Of a stretch of DNA of 39,490 bases, positions 24,493 through 34,136 are shown piece after piece; position 1 is the first letter of the stretch, and each line of letters opens with the position of its first letter. The DNA lies in contig MU602853.1 of assembly GCA_025201865.1 (NCBI GenBank), positions 1,927 through 41,416 on the forward strand. Direction: 5' to 3'. The position numbers were made by a program, and so were the translations under genes. Source of the DNA: Ramicandelaber brevisporus. Its lineage: Eukaryota > Kickxellomycota > Ramicandelaberales > Ramicandelaberaceae. The notes below the pieces were generated by a model. The model saw only the letters and a program-made list of their open reading frames with translations. It was not told the DNA's origin and did not search any database.

Positions 24493-27400
24493 ATGTCGGC
24501 ACCAAAGAGACAAGGTGGTCTTCGATCTCGATCTCGGACAGATAATAGAGCTCAGTCAGCCTCATCTGCTGCAGTCCAACTTGACCCGCAGCTATCTGAT
24601 CAAGAGGAGAGCATTGAGCAGCAACACCAACACCAACAGAATGACATCTTACCGCAGCAATCACAACATAAGAGCGATTTACTCAGTCAACAGCAGCAGC
24701 AACCAGTTACATTGAAGGCAACATCGGCAACTGGAGGACGTGGTGGAGGACTGCGTTCTGGTGCAAGAGCTCGTCAAAACACGAAGTCTGCTCCTGCTCA
24801 GGCAGCAGCATCTGCATCACAGTCTGAAGTAGTCAATGACGAGTCTATCTTATTTAAGGACGATGAAGATAATGAAGGCGAAGATGATGACAGCAATGGT
24901 AATGATGATAATAATGCGAACATCAAAGCACGACAAGCTGCATCAGCTGCAAGTAATATGTCCGTATACGACGCAGCATCAGTATGATAATGAAGGCGAA
25001 GATGATGACAGCAATGGTAATGATGATAATAATGCGAACATCAAAGCACGACAAGCTGCATCAGCTGCAAGTAATATGTCCGTATACGACGCAGCATCAG
25101 TATCAGTAGATGCACCGCGAATTAAGATGATGGTAGCCACCGATTCACACTTGGGATTTCTAGAGAGAGATCCAGTTCGCGGCAATGATTCGTTTGTCTC
25201 GTTTGAAGAAATGCTACAGCTGGCAGTTGAGAACAATGTCGACATGGTTTTATTGGGAGGAGACCTGTTCCATGAAAATCGACCATCTAGAAAAACATTG
25301 CATAGAACTATGGAGATTCTGCGTAAATATACAATGGGAGATCGACCCTGCAATTTACGGCATTTGAGCGATGCCAAGCGCAATTATGGAGATGGAGTAA
25401 TGTCAGTCAACTACATGGATCCCAATATCAACATATCGTTGCCAGTATTTACTATCCATGGAAACCATGACGATCCAACCGGCGATGGAAGATTATCAGC
25501 AGTGGATCTATTGGCATCGACTAGGATGATCAACTATTTTGGACAATATCGCAGTATTGATGATATTACAGTGGCACCTGTTTTACTGGAAAAGAGAAGA
25601 GGTGGAACTGAGCACTTGATCAATAGTGAACTGACCAGCGAGGATTATACCAGATTGGCTATATTTGGATTGGGAAATGTGAGAGATGAGAGATTAAATC
25701 GGACTTTTCTGCGTAAAAGAGTTCGGGTTCTATGGCCAGCCGAAGATACCAAATCGTGGTTTAATTTGTTTGTAATTCACCAGAATAGAGCAGCCCACGG
25801 CCCAACCAGCTATATCCCCGAGTCATTCTTGCCTCCTCTATTGGACATGGTATTGTGGGGACACGAGCATGAATGCAGAGTAGTTCCTGAGCAAAATCCA
25901 GAGAGATTGTTTTATGTCACTCAGCCTGGCTCATCTGTGGCTACTGCTCTCTCTGAAGGCGAAGCTGTAAGAAAACATGTCGCTATTGTTGAAATTTGTG
26001 GTGCACCATCTGATATTAGTTCAATTGAAAGAGCTATTCAGAGTGGAAATAGGCAAAGTCTCACTGAAATTGGAATCCATTCAGATGCGAAGCTGCACAT
26101 CAAAGGAAGTGGAATTGATAGAAAAGCATTCACATTTAGAAAACTACCTCTTCGAACAGTGCGACCATTTGTTATCGAAGATATCATTCTCTCGGAGATT
26201 AAAGATTTGATTCCAGGTGATGATGTGGCAGTGTCTCGTGCTTTGGCTCAAAGAGTGCATACAATGATCAAAAGAGCTAAAGTGGAGTTTGCGGAAGAAC
26301 GTGATTTGTTACTGGAGGACTTGATTGATGAACACGCTCCATCCTCCAACAAGGTAACGAGATCAAGTAAGCGTGGAATAGATGATGCAATGGAAACTGA
26401 CGCGCATTTTGATGAAGACGAAATGATGGATGACTCAGTTGACATCGGTGCTAGTCGGAGTAAGATGAATGACAGTCGGATATTCCCACGTCCATTAGTG
26501 AGACTCCGAGTTGAGTACAGCGGAGGATTCAGTGTAATTAGTCCTCATGGATTTGGACAGCAGTTTGTAGATTTGGTGGCTAATCCAAAGGAGCTTCTCA
26601 ACTTTTATAGAAGAAGACCAGGTCAGACTCTACGTGACATTGATGGCGATCCTCATGCAAACTGTAATCATCAGCATGGCGATAATAACAATAATAGTGG
26701 TAACACTGTAGACAAGCTGGTAGGAAGTGGACTGGCTGATATGGATATTAGTGATAACTTTAATTTTAATAACAATCCAAGCAATGTTGTATCCGGAGCG
26801 GCAGCAGCTAGTGGAGCAGGTGATCCAGAAGGCGCTTATTTAGAGGCAGATCATGTTGATAAATTGGTTATGGATTATCTCAAATCCCACTCTGGTTTGC
26901 AAGTGTTAAGTGCTCCAAAGCTGAGCAGTGCATTGCGTGAGTTTGTTGAAAAGGATGATAAGGATGCAATTAATGATTTTGTGAAAAGTAGCTTATACGA
27001 GACTCAAAATAGAATTGTAACTGGCGATGGTGCTTCAAGATTCTTGGCTGAAGAAATGAATGCTGCTGCTAAAGCTCGTATGAGCAGATTGGGCAATGGT
27101 GATGACGATGATGATGGTGATGAAGATGATGGTGATGGCGGAGAAGAAGTCGCTTTAGCGACAAGGTCAACGCGTGGTAGAGGAGCTCGTGGTCGCGGCA
27201 CTACACGCGGACGTGGCGCAGCATCAACGCGCGGTAAAACAGCTACCCGTGGAGGTCGTGGTGGTAGAGCGACAGCCGCAACATCCCGTTCAGCATTGGA
27301 TGATGAGATGAGTGAAGATGATGATTCTTCTCAAGATGATGATGACGATGACGACGACCACAACAATGATAACGATGATGATGACGACGATGATGACAAT

Positions 27401-27709
27401 GATGATGAAGATGATATGCCAACTCGCGGGCGTGGTGCTGCAGCAAAGAAACGCAAAACTGCCTCTGGCACAGCAGCGGCGCCGACCACATCTCGTAAAG
27501 GCAGAGCTGCGGCAACCAAGAAATCCGCCATCGGTCCACTCGCTCTCACTCCCGCATCTCGTCAAGATAATGGCGAAGACGATGATGATGATGGATTCCA
27601 AGATAGAGGAGCTGCAGGTGCTGCGCCAGTGTCACGCCTGGGCATGCTGCGCAGTTCAGCACTTGGCCAACGCTCACAACCCACATCAAGACCATCTCGT
27701 GCTCGTTGA
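24493..27709 (+). CDS. MRE11: MRE11 nuclease, 5' part frameshifted by a 118-bp tandem duplication
   Basis: The catalytic and capping domains are intact in the frame ending at 27709. Numbering from the ATG at 25076 (877 residues): D23 and H25 (ATDSHLGF), D63 (GGDLFHENRPS), N130/H131/D132 (GNHDDPTG), H263 and H265 (GHEHEC), all metal-binding motifs of the Mre11 phosphodiesterase. The C-terminal part has an Arg-Gly (GAR) region flanked by long Asp runs. Known role: endo- and exonuclease with Rad50 at DNA ends. Upstream, an ATG at 24493 opens a different frame (to 24987) coding a Q-rich and acidic extension. The two frames join only if one copy of an exact 118-bp tandem repeat is discounted, giving a frame of 1032 codons. 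As written, translation could still start at 25076 or 24836 and yield an active core. The next gene starts 60 bp after the stop. Confidence 0.93.
24868..25103 (+). repeat. Exact 118-bp tandem duplication near the start of MRE11
   Basis: 24868-24985 is repeated without a mismatch at 24986-25103. 118 leaves remainder 1 on division by 3, so the copy shifts the frame; a TGA-containing junction closes the upstream frame at 24985-24987. The unit encodes the acidic stretch and the MSVYDAAS segment just before the nuclease domain. Confidence 0.98.
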
Positions 27710-27769
27710 TAAACAAAACAAAACACAACACAACAAAAAACATCGTAGAAAAAAGCAACATTCAAAATT

Positions 27770-29155
27770 ATGCGGTCAAGATTAACGGTGTTTGCGTCGA
27801 GAATCGCCACGAGCAATGCTTGCTTTAGAACGGGCAGTGCGCGGCTGGTACCGCTGTCTGGTCGTATCAGTAACCTTGTGAACACGCGCTGGTACAGCTC
27901 GAACTCAACAAACGGCTCATCTACAGTTCAACAGCAGCAGCAACAGCAACAACAGCAACAACAACAAGACCAGGCTGCAGCGACCACAACCGGCAAGGTT
28001 GCAGCAGAAGTTGACGTTCTGAAAGCAAAGGTCCCGGCTGGAGGTAGTCGAGAGGCACGTATCAAGAAGCGTCTTGGCTCGTCATTGCGCCATGTAAGCT
28101 CTGAGATGGCTGATATCGACGAGAGTAGCAGCAGTAGCAGCACAAGCACAAGCACAACAAGCACTCCTACCGCAGCAGCTATCAGAGCATCAGAGCCTAA
28201 GGGACAGATTGCAGCTTATTCAACCTCGCAGTTGTACGACTTTGACGTTCTGCTGCCATTGCTTCAGCGCTCATACTCTGTGACGCCAATCACTGAGGAC
28301 GCGTATCACATCCGACCAGTCTCTCTTAACGACAAATCGTCTTCGGCCTCAGCCAGCACCACCTCGAATGGATCCAATGCTACTGACATCTCCGAGAGCA
28401 GCGACGCTGATCCGGTTGCTCAGCACGTTTGTCGTGGCGAGATATTTGTGTTCCGCAACGGCTCCTTTGTGGCCTGGGGTTGCACTGATGCCCAGATCGA
28501 AGCCTTCCTGGTCGGCATCATCCGCACTACTCCCGGCTTGGAGCTTGGCCGCTACGATGACTACGAGGTTGAGAAGTTCGACTACCGCCACTCTCGCGAA
28601 GACTTTACCGGCATTAACTCTGATGCTGTTATCATTGGACGCAGCTCTGCATCTCCACTGCTGGCCAAGCTCGCCTTCTCGCACGGCTTGGCTCGCAGTT
28701 CCAAACTGGCGGTCATTGAAACGATGCTGGACACCTATCTTGAGTCAACCTCTCATATTCCATCAGTACTGCGTCGTGGCTCCAAGATTCCTTACACCCG
28801 CTCTCAGATCCTGCAGTTGCTTGGCGACTTGCTGCACTTGCGCTCTGTTCTCAACTTGGGCACCGACGAGTCTTTAATTGACACTCCGGATTACTATTGG
28901 TCGAAGCCCCAGCTTGAGGAGTTTTACAACCGCATCTGCAATAACTTGGATGTGAGACCGCGTATTGCCGTTCTGAACAAGAAGCTGGACTATGCAAACG
29001 AGGTTGCATCCGTGCTGAAGGAGCAACTGAGTGAGAATCATTCCCTCAAGCTGGAATGGTGCATCATCTTGTTAATCACAGTCGAGGTTTTGTTTGAGAT
29101 TGTACATTACGTCAGAGGTTCCAGCGGCGTCAAATTTCAAAACGAAGAGCATTAA
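27770..29155 (+). CDS. DUF155 (RMND1/Rmd1-Mrx10 family) mitochondrial protein
   Basis: A 461-residue protein. Seen: a basic N-terminal presequence (MRSRLTVFASRIATSNA...); a polyQ run at about 54-66; a Ser/Thr-rich linker; then the DUF155 core with GEIFVFRNGSFVAWG, the YDDYEVEKFDY block, KLAFSHGLARSSKLAVIE, and RxxIPYTRSQILQLLGDLLHLRSVLNL; and a single C-terminal membrane span at about 430-448 followed by a short tail. Known family role: yeast Mrx10 and human RMND1 are inner-membrane proteins that support mitochondrial translation; the paralogues Rmd1/Rmd8 lack a presequence. The presequence points to the mitochondrial member. It lies immediately behind MRE11 on the same strand (60-bp gap). 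Confidence 0.92.
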   Translation: MRSRLTVFASRIATSNACFRTGSARLVPLSGRISNLVNTRWYSSNSTNGSSTVQQQQQQQQQQQQQDQAAATTTGKVAAEVDVLKAKVPAGGSREARIKKRLGSSLRHVSSEMADIDESSSSSSTSTSTTSTPTAAAIRASEPKGQIAAYSTSQLYDFDVLLPLLQRSYSVTPITEDAYHIRPVSLNDKSSSASASTTSNGSNATDISESSDADPVAQHVCRGEIFVFRNGSFVAWGCTDAQIEAFLVGIIRTTPGLELGRYDDYEVEKFDYRHSREDFTGINSDAVIIGRSSASPLLAKLAFSHGLARSSKLAVIETMLDTYLESTSHIPSVLRRGSKIPYTRSQILQLLGDLLHLRSVLNLGTDESLIDTPDYYWSKPQLEEFYNRICNNLDVRPRIAVLNKKLDYANEVASVLKEQLSENHSLKLEWCIILLITVEVLFEIVHYVRGSSGVKFQNEEH

Positions 29156-29406
29156 ACAAGCAAGCTAGCAAGCAAGCAAGCAAGCAAGCAAACAAAAAAA
29201 AACAGGCGAGCGAACAAACAAAAACTTGCGCTCTATTAGCTACACTATCCTAATAAATGCAATAATAATTCTTCAACATATAGACCTTAAGCATACTAAC
29301 TAATATTTGGGAGGAGGTAAAGGATGAAGCTTGCGATTGAAAAAGAAAAGAAAAGATAAGATAACAGAAGAATTGAATGAACTAACAGAATGGCTTATTT
29401 TGAAAG
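29156..29406. other. Spacer with AAGC microsatellite and polyadenylation signal
   Basis: Between the convergent DUF155 and ceramidase genes. It starts with an (AAGC)n run at about 29157-29191 and has AATAAA at 29252-29257, suitable for the DUF155 transcript. No gene is seen. Confidence 0.55.
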
Positions 29407-31515
29407 TTAATTAACAGAAAAGGTGTTCGAGTAGGCCTGGTATGGCTTAATGCCGCCAATGATGTGCTTGGCATGACCAAAGTGACCGATACGGTACGTT
29501 CCAGCCGGAGTATCGGACTCAATTACCCACTCAATGCGAGCACGCGACCGTCCAACGCCATCGGTGTGTTCCCAGTCAAACAGCGTGCTCCAATCGTGAT
29601 CGTCGCGCAGGATATCCCACTTGCCAGTTTGTTCATTCTTGCGCTCAACGGTCAAGAATGGCTGCTCGAGCTGGACATCGTTGCGAGGGTTGCCGGACAC
29701 AAACTCGACAACAACATTATCACCGCGAGAGTATGAGGATTTGGGCTGGGTGAGAACGTCGCCAAAGTCCTTGAAGAGCGGTGGCGCATCCCAGACAATG
29801 GGTGCTTGCAGCGACATGGTGCCGGCTGGTGGAATTGCTGGACCCTGAGGTGGAGTGCCGCCAGAAACCATGGTCTTGGACAGCTTGGTGAACTCTTGGA
29901 TGTAGGCAGCAAGAGTGTGCGGACCAAACATGGTTGAGCCACCTTCGTAGCGCTGTGCCTGGTACTCTTCGTACGTGGCAACGTAGTGGGTGTACTGGTT
30001 GGACAGACCAGCAATCAATACAATCGCATCGTCACCAACACTATCCTTGACGGCATCTCTGATGGCCTTGCGCATGCGACGGCCGCTCATGGTGGTCAGT
30101 TCGCCAGGAACGCCAACCAGCACCAAGTTACCAATTCGCATCGTTTGCAGAATCACAACACGCGCTGCCCAGTCGTATGGGAAGTGCGAGTCGCCCACAT
30201 TCAGCAAAACGGGCTTCGGAGCGTGACAGGCCACCTCTTCCGGAGTGGGCTTTGGTGCAATGAACACCTTGATGACTTCCCAGAACGGGTTGCCGCTGGT
30301 TGAGTTTTGGCGGAAATCGAACATGCCTGGGCCGTCGGTGGTGCCTCCGGCAAACGCATAGCCGAGAGCTGGTGAGCAAGTTGTGCCCTGCTTGCCATCG
30401 TAGTTGACAGAAACATTGGACATGTCGAGAGTGGTCATGGCTGCCTGAATCGGGCCATGAATTGTCTTGAGATCAGCAGCGTTGAACAGCTCGTACGCCT
30501 TGTCGAACTGCTTCTGGCCGTTGATACGAGCAGGCTCATAAACAGACACTTCGTAGCCTGGACCAAATGCAATGCACTTGGCGCTGTTGGCCTTTGGGTC
30601 ACCAGCTGGACACGTGCTGCTCTGATAGTCGCATGGCAAGCCAGTGTCGATACAGCGAGCGCCAAGTGTGTTTGGACTGACATCGCCCAAGTTTGTGCTT
30701 GCGAAACCAGCTACAAACTTGCCCTTCCATGGAACTTGCGCACCTTCGCCATTCATCTTGCGCTCGAACAAGTAGCTGGCATAGCCCTTGTTGTCACCAG
30801 CAACATGCACGTTCGTGTTGTTCAATGACGTTGGATGTACTGCAAACCAGTTGAACGCACCGATCGGGTTGCCCTTGGAGTCATCAAAGCGCAGCAGCGT
30901 CATTGTCTCATCGGTGTTTGCGGTGTACTGTGCACGCTCAGCCTCTGGATTCTGATCGTACGAGTATGGCGACCGATTGATGTTGGCACCCTTGAGCTCG
31001 CCTGATGTTATCCGCACAGTTCCATCCTGGATATTCTCGTGAGCGCGAATGATAGCCTGCGTGATGCCCGACACGAGCGCAGCAGCCGTTGGCTCGTAGT
31101 AGCCCAGTGAGGTGATTTGATGCAGCAAGGTTGGCAAGAATCCAGCAACACCAGAGTGAGTGTGCGTGCCCGAAATCATGACGTTTTGCGCATTGTACGG
31201 ATTGTTAGCGCCGAAATGGTCATTCAATGCATCGAGAACGCGCTGGCGAACATTCGTGCCCATCATGCCAGCGTCAACCGATACGAACGCAGCCCGGCTT
31301 CCACCAGCAGCGTCGTCTTGGACAATGAAGGCTCTAGCGCGCTGACGCTGCTTGATACCGCGACCAACCTGGCCGATCTGAGCGTATCCCATAAAGTTGA
31401 TTTCAACAGATGGGCCAGTGACATCGGAACTGCCGAGACCAATCTTGTACGCGTTGGCGGCCAGCGCTGTGAGCGCTGCACTGTACACCGCCAGTTTGAA
31501 CACAGATAGCTTCAT
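29407..31515 (-). CDS. Neutral (alkaline) ceramidase, secreted
   Basis: A 702-residue protein of the usual family length. Seen: a signal peptide (MKLSVFKLAVYSAALTALAANA); the start YKIGLGSSDVTGPSVEINFMGYA; the zinc-site motif GTHTHSG at 116-122; a second metal/active region with FAVHPTSLNN; and NLGDVSPN with the catalytic Ser280. Downstream are GELTTMSGRRMRKAI and NQYTHYVATYEEYQAQRYEGGST, both family blocks, and a C-terminal immunoglobulin-like domain with DWSTLFDWE. Known reaction: hydrolysis of the N-acyl bond of ceramide to sphingosine and fatty acid at neutral to alkaline pH. The residue after GTHTHSG is Val where Pro is common, but the metal ligands are kept. Likely secreted or in the secretory lumen. 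Confidence 0.95.
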   Translation of the reverse strand: MKLSVFKLAVYSAALTALAANAYKIGLGSSDVTGPSVEINFMGYAQIGQVGRGIKQRQRARAFIVQDDAAGGSRAAFVSVDAGMMGTNVRQRVLDALNDHFGANNPYNAQNVMISGTHTHSGVAGFLPTLLHQITSLGYYEPTAAALVSGITQAIIRAHENIQDGTVRITSGELKGANINRSPYSYDQNPEAERAQYTANTDETMTLLRFDDSKGNPIGAFNWFAVHPTSLNNTNVHVAGDNKGYASYLFERKMNGEGAQVPWKGKFVAGFASTNLGDVSPNTLGARCIDTGLPCDYQSSTCPAGDPKANSAKCIAFGPGYEVSVYEPARINGQKQFDKAYELFNAADLKTIHGPIQAAMTTLDMSNVSVNYDGKQGTTCSPALGYAFAGGTTDGPGMFDFRQNSTSGNPFWEVIKVFIAPKPTPEEVACHAPKPVLLNVGDSHFPYDWAARVVILQTMRIGNLVLVGVPGELTTMSGRRMRKAIRDAVKDSVGDDAIVLIAGLSNQYTHYVATYEEYQAQRYEGGSTMFGPHTLAAYIQEFTKLSKTMVSGGTPPQGPAIPPAGTMSLQAPIVWDAPPLFKDFGDVLTQPKSSYSRGDNVVVEFVSGNPRNDVQLEQPFLTVERKNEQTGKWDILRDDHDWSTLFDWEHTDGVGRSRARIEWVIESDTPAGTYRIGHFGHAKHIIGGIKPYQAYSNTFSVN

Positions 31516-32825
31516 TGATAGTGTAGTTGTTTGGCTGCGTATTGCTGACAGAAAAGATAGAAAGTGTACAAGGGAAGGAGGTCGAGCAGAAGGAGGAGGA
31601 GGAGGAAGCTGGAAGAAGCTGGCAGGAGGTCAAGCTGTGAACCACAAATGAGAAAAAACAAAAACAAAAACAAAAAAGCAAACTGGAGTAGAGTGAGGGA
31701 ATAGTAGGTGGTAGGAGAGCCAGTCAAAAATTTGATACCCGCTGTTGGATGAGCTGCAGGTTGTGAGTGCGTTTGTGAGTGCGCGCGTGTGTATGTGTGA
31801 GTGTGAGTGGGTGAGTGTGTGTGCGCCTGGGAAGTCAGTGACCCGACTTGATGTGTTTGCTACTTACACGTTGTAGACGAGCTTTATTCGAGCGGGGGTA
31901 ACAAAAGATGAGATGGAAATGGCTCGTATTGGACGAAGAACAAGATCGAAACGATGTCCTCGCTGACACGATGTCAAAAATAAACAAAGTAAAAAGAAGA
32001 GAGAGAGAGAGAGAGGGAGATAAATCGAAAGCTGGAGATGCGAGGACTTGGCAAAGAACATCAAACGACAGCAACGAGAATTTACCAAATGCGAATGAGT
32101 TAACTTAAATATCCTCGCATGTTTTTTTTTGCTGTTGCTGTTGTTGCTGTTTTTTTTTTTTTTTTACCACGATGTGATGATGCCGAGCTCGGTCAATTGT
32201 GAAGGAGGGCGAAGATAGCGATACTGTGAAGGTAAACACCGAGTAATCCATAATAGTACACAATGTGCGAAGGCTGAGAGCGAGGAACGAGGAGGAGGAG
32301 GAGGAAGAGAAAGGCAATGATGTGGGTCCTAGCGTGACTTGTGGTTGGAGCCAATCGCCGAAAATACCGCCATCTGCCACGCGGTTTACAAACTGACGCA
32401 GTGCTCTTCGTGCGACATTGGACATTGTGCAGCATTTGATGATCCAGGGATGTTACTGTCCGGAGGATATCGTCTTCCTTGGGCAGAGGTAAGAAGCATA
32501 GCGGCAGCCAAAGTCGACGGACGATGCAGATGCAGCCGATGACGTACATTCTTGCATATTCACCCAACATGACCTGCAGGAGAAAGGGGCAGGAACAGTC
32601 TAGGGCACGATGACCAACCGTTCGTCGGCTCGGCAAAATATATGATCGTCACAAAAACACTCGTGACCTGCAACATTCTCCGCAAAAAGGACAGTCACCT
32701 CCGTAATGCCCGAGTATTTTATACACATTAAACAGATGGGTGATTGCTGGATTATTCCTAAAAAGTAATAATAATATTACGGAAGTTATGCTTTAATAAA
32801 AAGAAAAAAGAGTAACATAATGCGA
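31516..32825. other. 1.3-kb gap upstream of ceramidase, no convincing gene
   Basis: Mostly simple sequence: GGA repeats (about 31588-31605), a GT-rich tract (about 31761-31828), a GA run (about 31996-32018), a T run (about 32150-32165) and another GGA run (about 32290-32307). Two overlapping minus-strand frames (32105-32425 and 32193-32636) are open, the first starting MSNVARRALRQFVNRVADGG, the second hydrophobic at its end. Neither has a domain I recognise; a small intron-containing gene cannot be excluded. Otherwise this is the ceramidase promoter and the 3' flank of the lipase. Confidence 0.4.
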
Positions 32826-33773
32826 TTAGTTGGAAATGGCGCGATCAAGAATCCATTTATTGTACAGGGCAAACAACTCTTGCTTAACTTCAGGCTCATT
32901 GTGCAGTTCATGATACATCTTTGGATACAACTTGTACTGCTTATCCTCCACAGTCAGCTTGTCAAAGTATTCCTTTGAGGCATCCGGGCAAGTACCGTCA
33001 TCGTTCTCGCCGTGCACCACCAGCGTTGGCAGCTTGTGCGTGTCATACTTGGACTCAAGCAACGCCTCGGAGCGAGTGAACAAGTCGGCTGCAGAGGACA
33101 GCGTCATGACATTGTAGTTGTAGAATGACTCCTCAAACTCGCGAACCACATCCTTGTCGTGTGACAGGTACTCTGCCTTGATGTCACTCGACATTGGCAG
33201 CGTCGTAAACAGCTTTCCAGCAACTTTGCCAATTGTAACCAAGAAGCCAGGTGGCGCGCTCTTTTTGGCAGTGCGCATCAGCGGCGACGACAAAATGACG
33301 CCCTTCAAGTTGGACTTGGCGCCGTGGTCCGCAACAAAGTTGGCAGCAATGCACCCACCCATGGAGTGTCCAAACAAGAACAGCGGCGTTCCTGCTGGCA
33401 CCGCCTCGCGAGTGCGATCGATAGCCGCCTGCAGATCCGCCTCAATGTTGTGCCAGCCACCGGAGTGACCGAGTGGCATCGACTTGTTACGCCGTCCTGT
33501 GCGACCAAATCCACGCTGATCAAACGAATGCGCATGGATACCGGCTGCGGTAAAAGACTCGGCTAATTCGGCATACCGATCGCAGTGCTCGCCAAACCCG
33601 TGCACAATGACAACAGCTGCCTTTGGCGGTTCGGGGGCAACTGCCCAGGTGCGGATATACTGATCAAACTGCTCATCTTTGACGGGCTTTGCAAGTGGAG
33701 ACAGTGGACGTTTGAGCCAGCTCGAGCCGTTGGGCTCTGGAGTTGGGCTGCCGGAACTCTTTGGTGAAGGCAT
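32826..33773 (-). CDS. Monoacylglycerol lipase (serine hydrolase, alpha/beta fold)
   Basis: A 315-residue alpha/beta-hydrolase. Seen: the oxyanion motif VHGFGEHCDRY at 57-67; the nucleophile elbow GHSMGG with Ser137; the acid Asp258 in HGENDDGTC; and His288 in YHELHNEPE. The block FDQRGFGRTGR and the DDGTCPDASKEYF stretch are typical of the monoglyceride lipase branch (human MGLL, yeast Yju3). Known reaction: release of free fatty acid and glycerol from monoacylglycerols on lipid droplets and membranes. There is no signal peptide; the N-terminus is a short Pro/Ser-rich tail. The ATG at 33771-33773 is used; the frame continues upstream through low-complexity Ser/Leu codons from a purine-rich leader, which I take as untranslated. 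Confidence 0.93.
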   Translation of the reverse strand: MPSPKSSGSPTPEPNGSSWLKRPLSPLAKPVKDEQFDQYIRTWAVAPEPPKAAVVIVHGFGEHCDRYAELAESFTAAGIHAHSFDQRGFGRTGRRNKSMPLGHSGGWHNIEADLQAAIDRTREAVPAGTPLFLFGHSMGGCIAANFVADHGAKSNLKGVILSSPLMRTAKKSAPPGFLVTIGKVAGKLFTTLPMSSDIKAEYLSHDKDVVREFEESFYNYNVMTLSSAADLFTRSEALLESKYDTHKLPTLVVHGENDDGTCPDASKEYFDKLTVEDKQYKLYPKMYHELHNEPEVKQELFALYNKWILDRAISN

Positions 33774-34136
33774 CAGCAAGGCAAGTGCTCTTGTTGGTTG
33801 GTGGTTAGACTGCAGACAGACCGTAGACTGTAGAGAAGGGAGGAGAAGAGGAGGGAGGTGATAAAGGAGGTGTAGTGCTGAAGAAGGAAGAAAGGAAGGA
33901 AGAAGGGAGGGAGAAGACTCAAACAGCGACGACGACAGAGGCAAAGACAAAGACAACAGCGACGACGATGACTAGAAGGTGAAGTGCGAAAGTGCGAAAG
34001 GGCGAAAGTTCAAAGTTCCTGCAAGGCCACGCAAGTCTGGGGACTCGGCAGTTTCATGTGATGTTGTACAAACTGCCAGTTAATATTGAGCCGATTTGTT
34101 CCCCTTCTTCCTCACCTCACCCCCATCTGTTTCCAG
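33774..34136. promoter_or_regulatory. Divergent spacer, lipase / acetyltransferase
   Basis: 363 bp between divergent ATGs. It is purine-rich on the plus strand (GGAAGGAAGAAGGGAGG-like, about 33835-33915), followed by GACGACGA and CGAAAGTGCGAAAG repeats (about 33925-34010). No TATA box is clear. Confidence 0.4.

Noticed and set aside
24344-24664. Longer N-terminus for valyl-tRNA synthetase (up to 107 more codons)
   Set aside because: The added part overlaps the MRE11 5' end, looks nothing like the family, and would hide the good presequence starting at 24343.
29464-30828. Several plus-strand frames across the ceramidase gene
   Set aside because: All are antisense to a complete ceramidase with intact motifs and show no domain of their own.
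31761-32018. GT-rich and GA-rich tracts as telomere-like or regulatory RNA elements
   Set aside because: They are irregular dinucleotide-type simple repeats without a consistent telomeric unit or fold; treated as microsatellites in a promoter gap.
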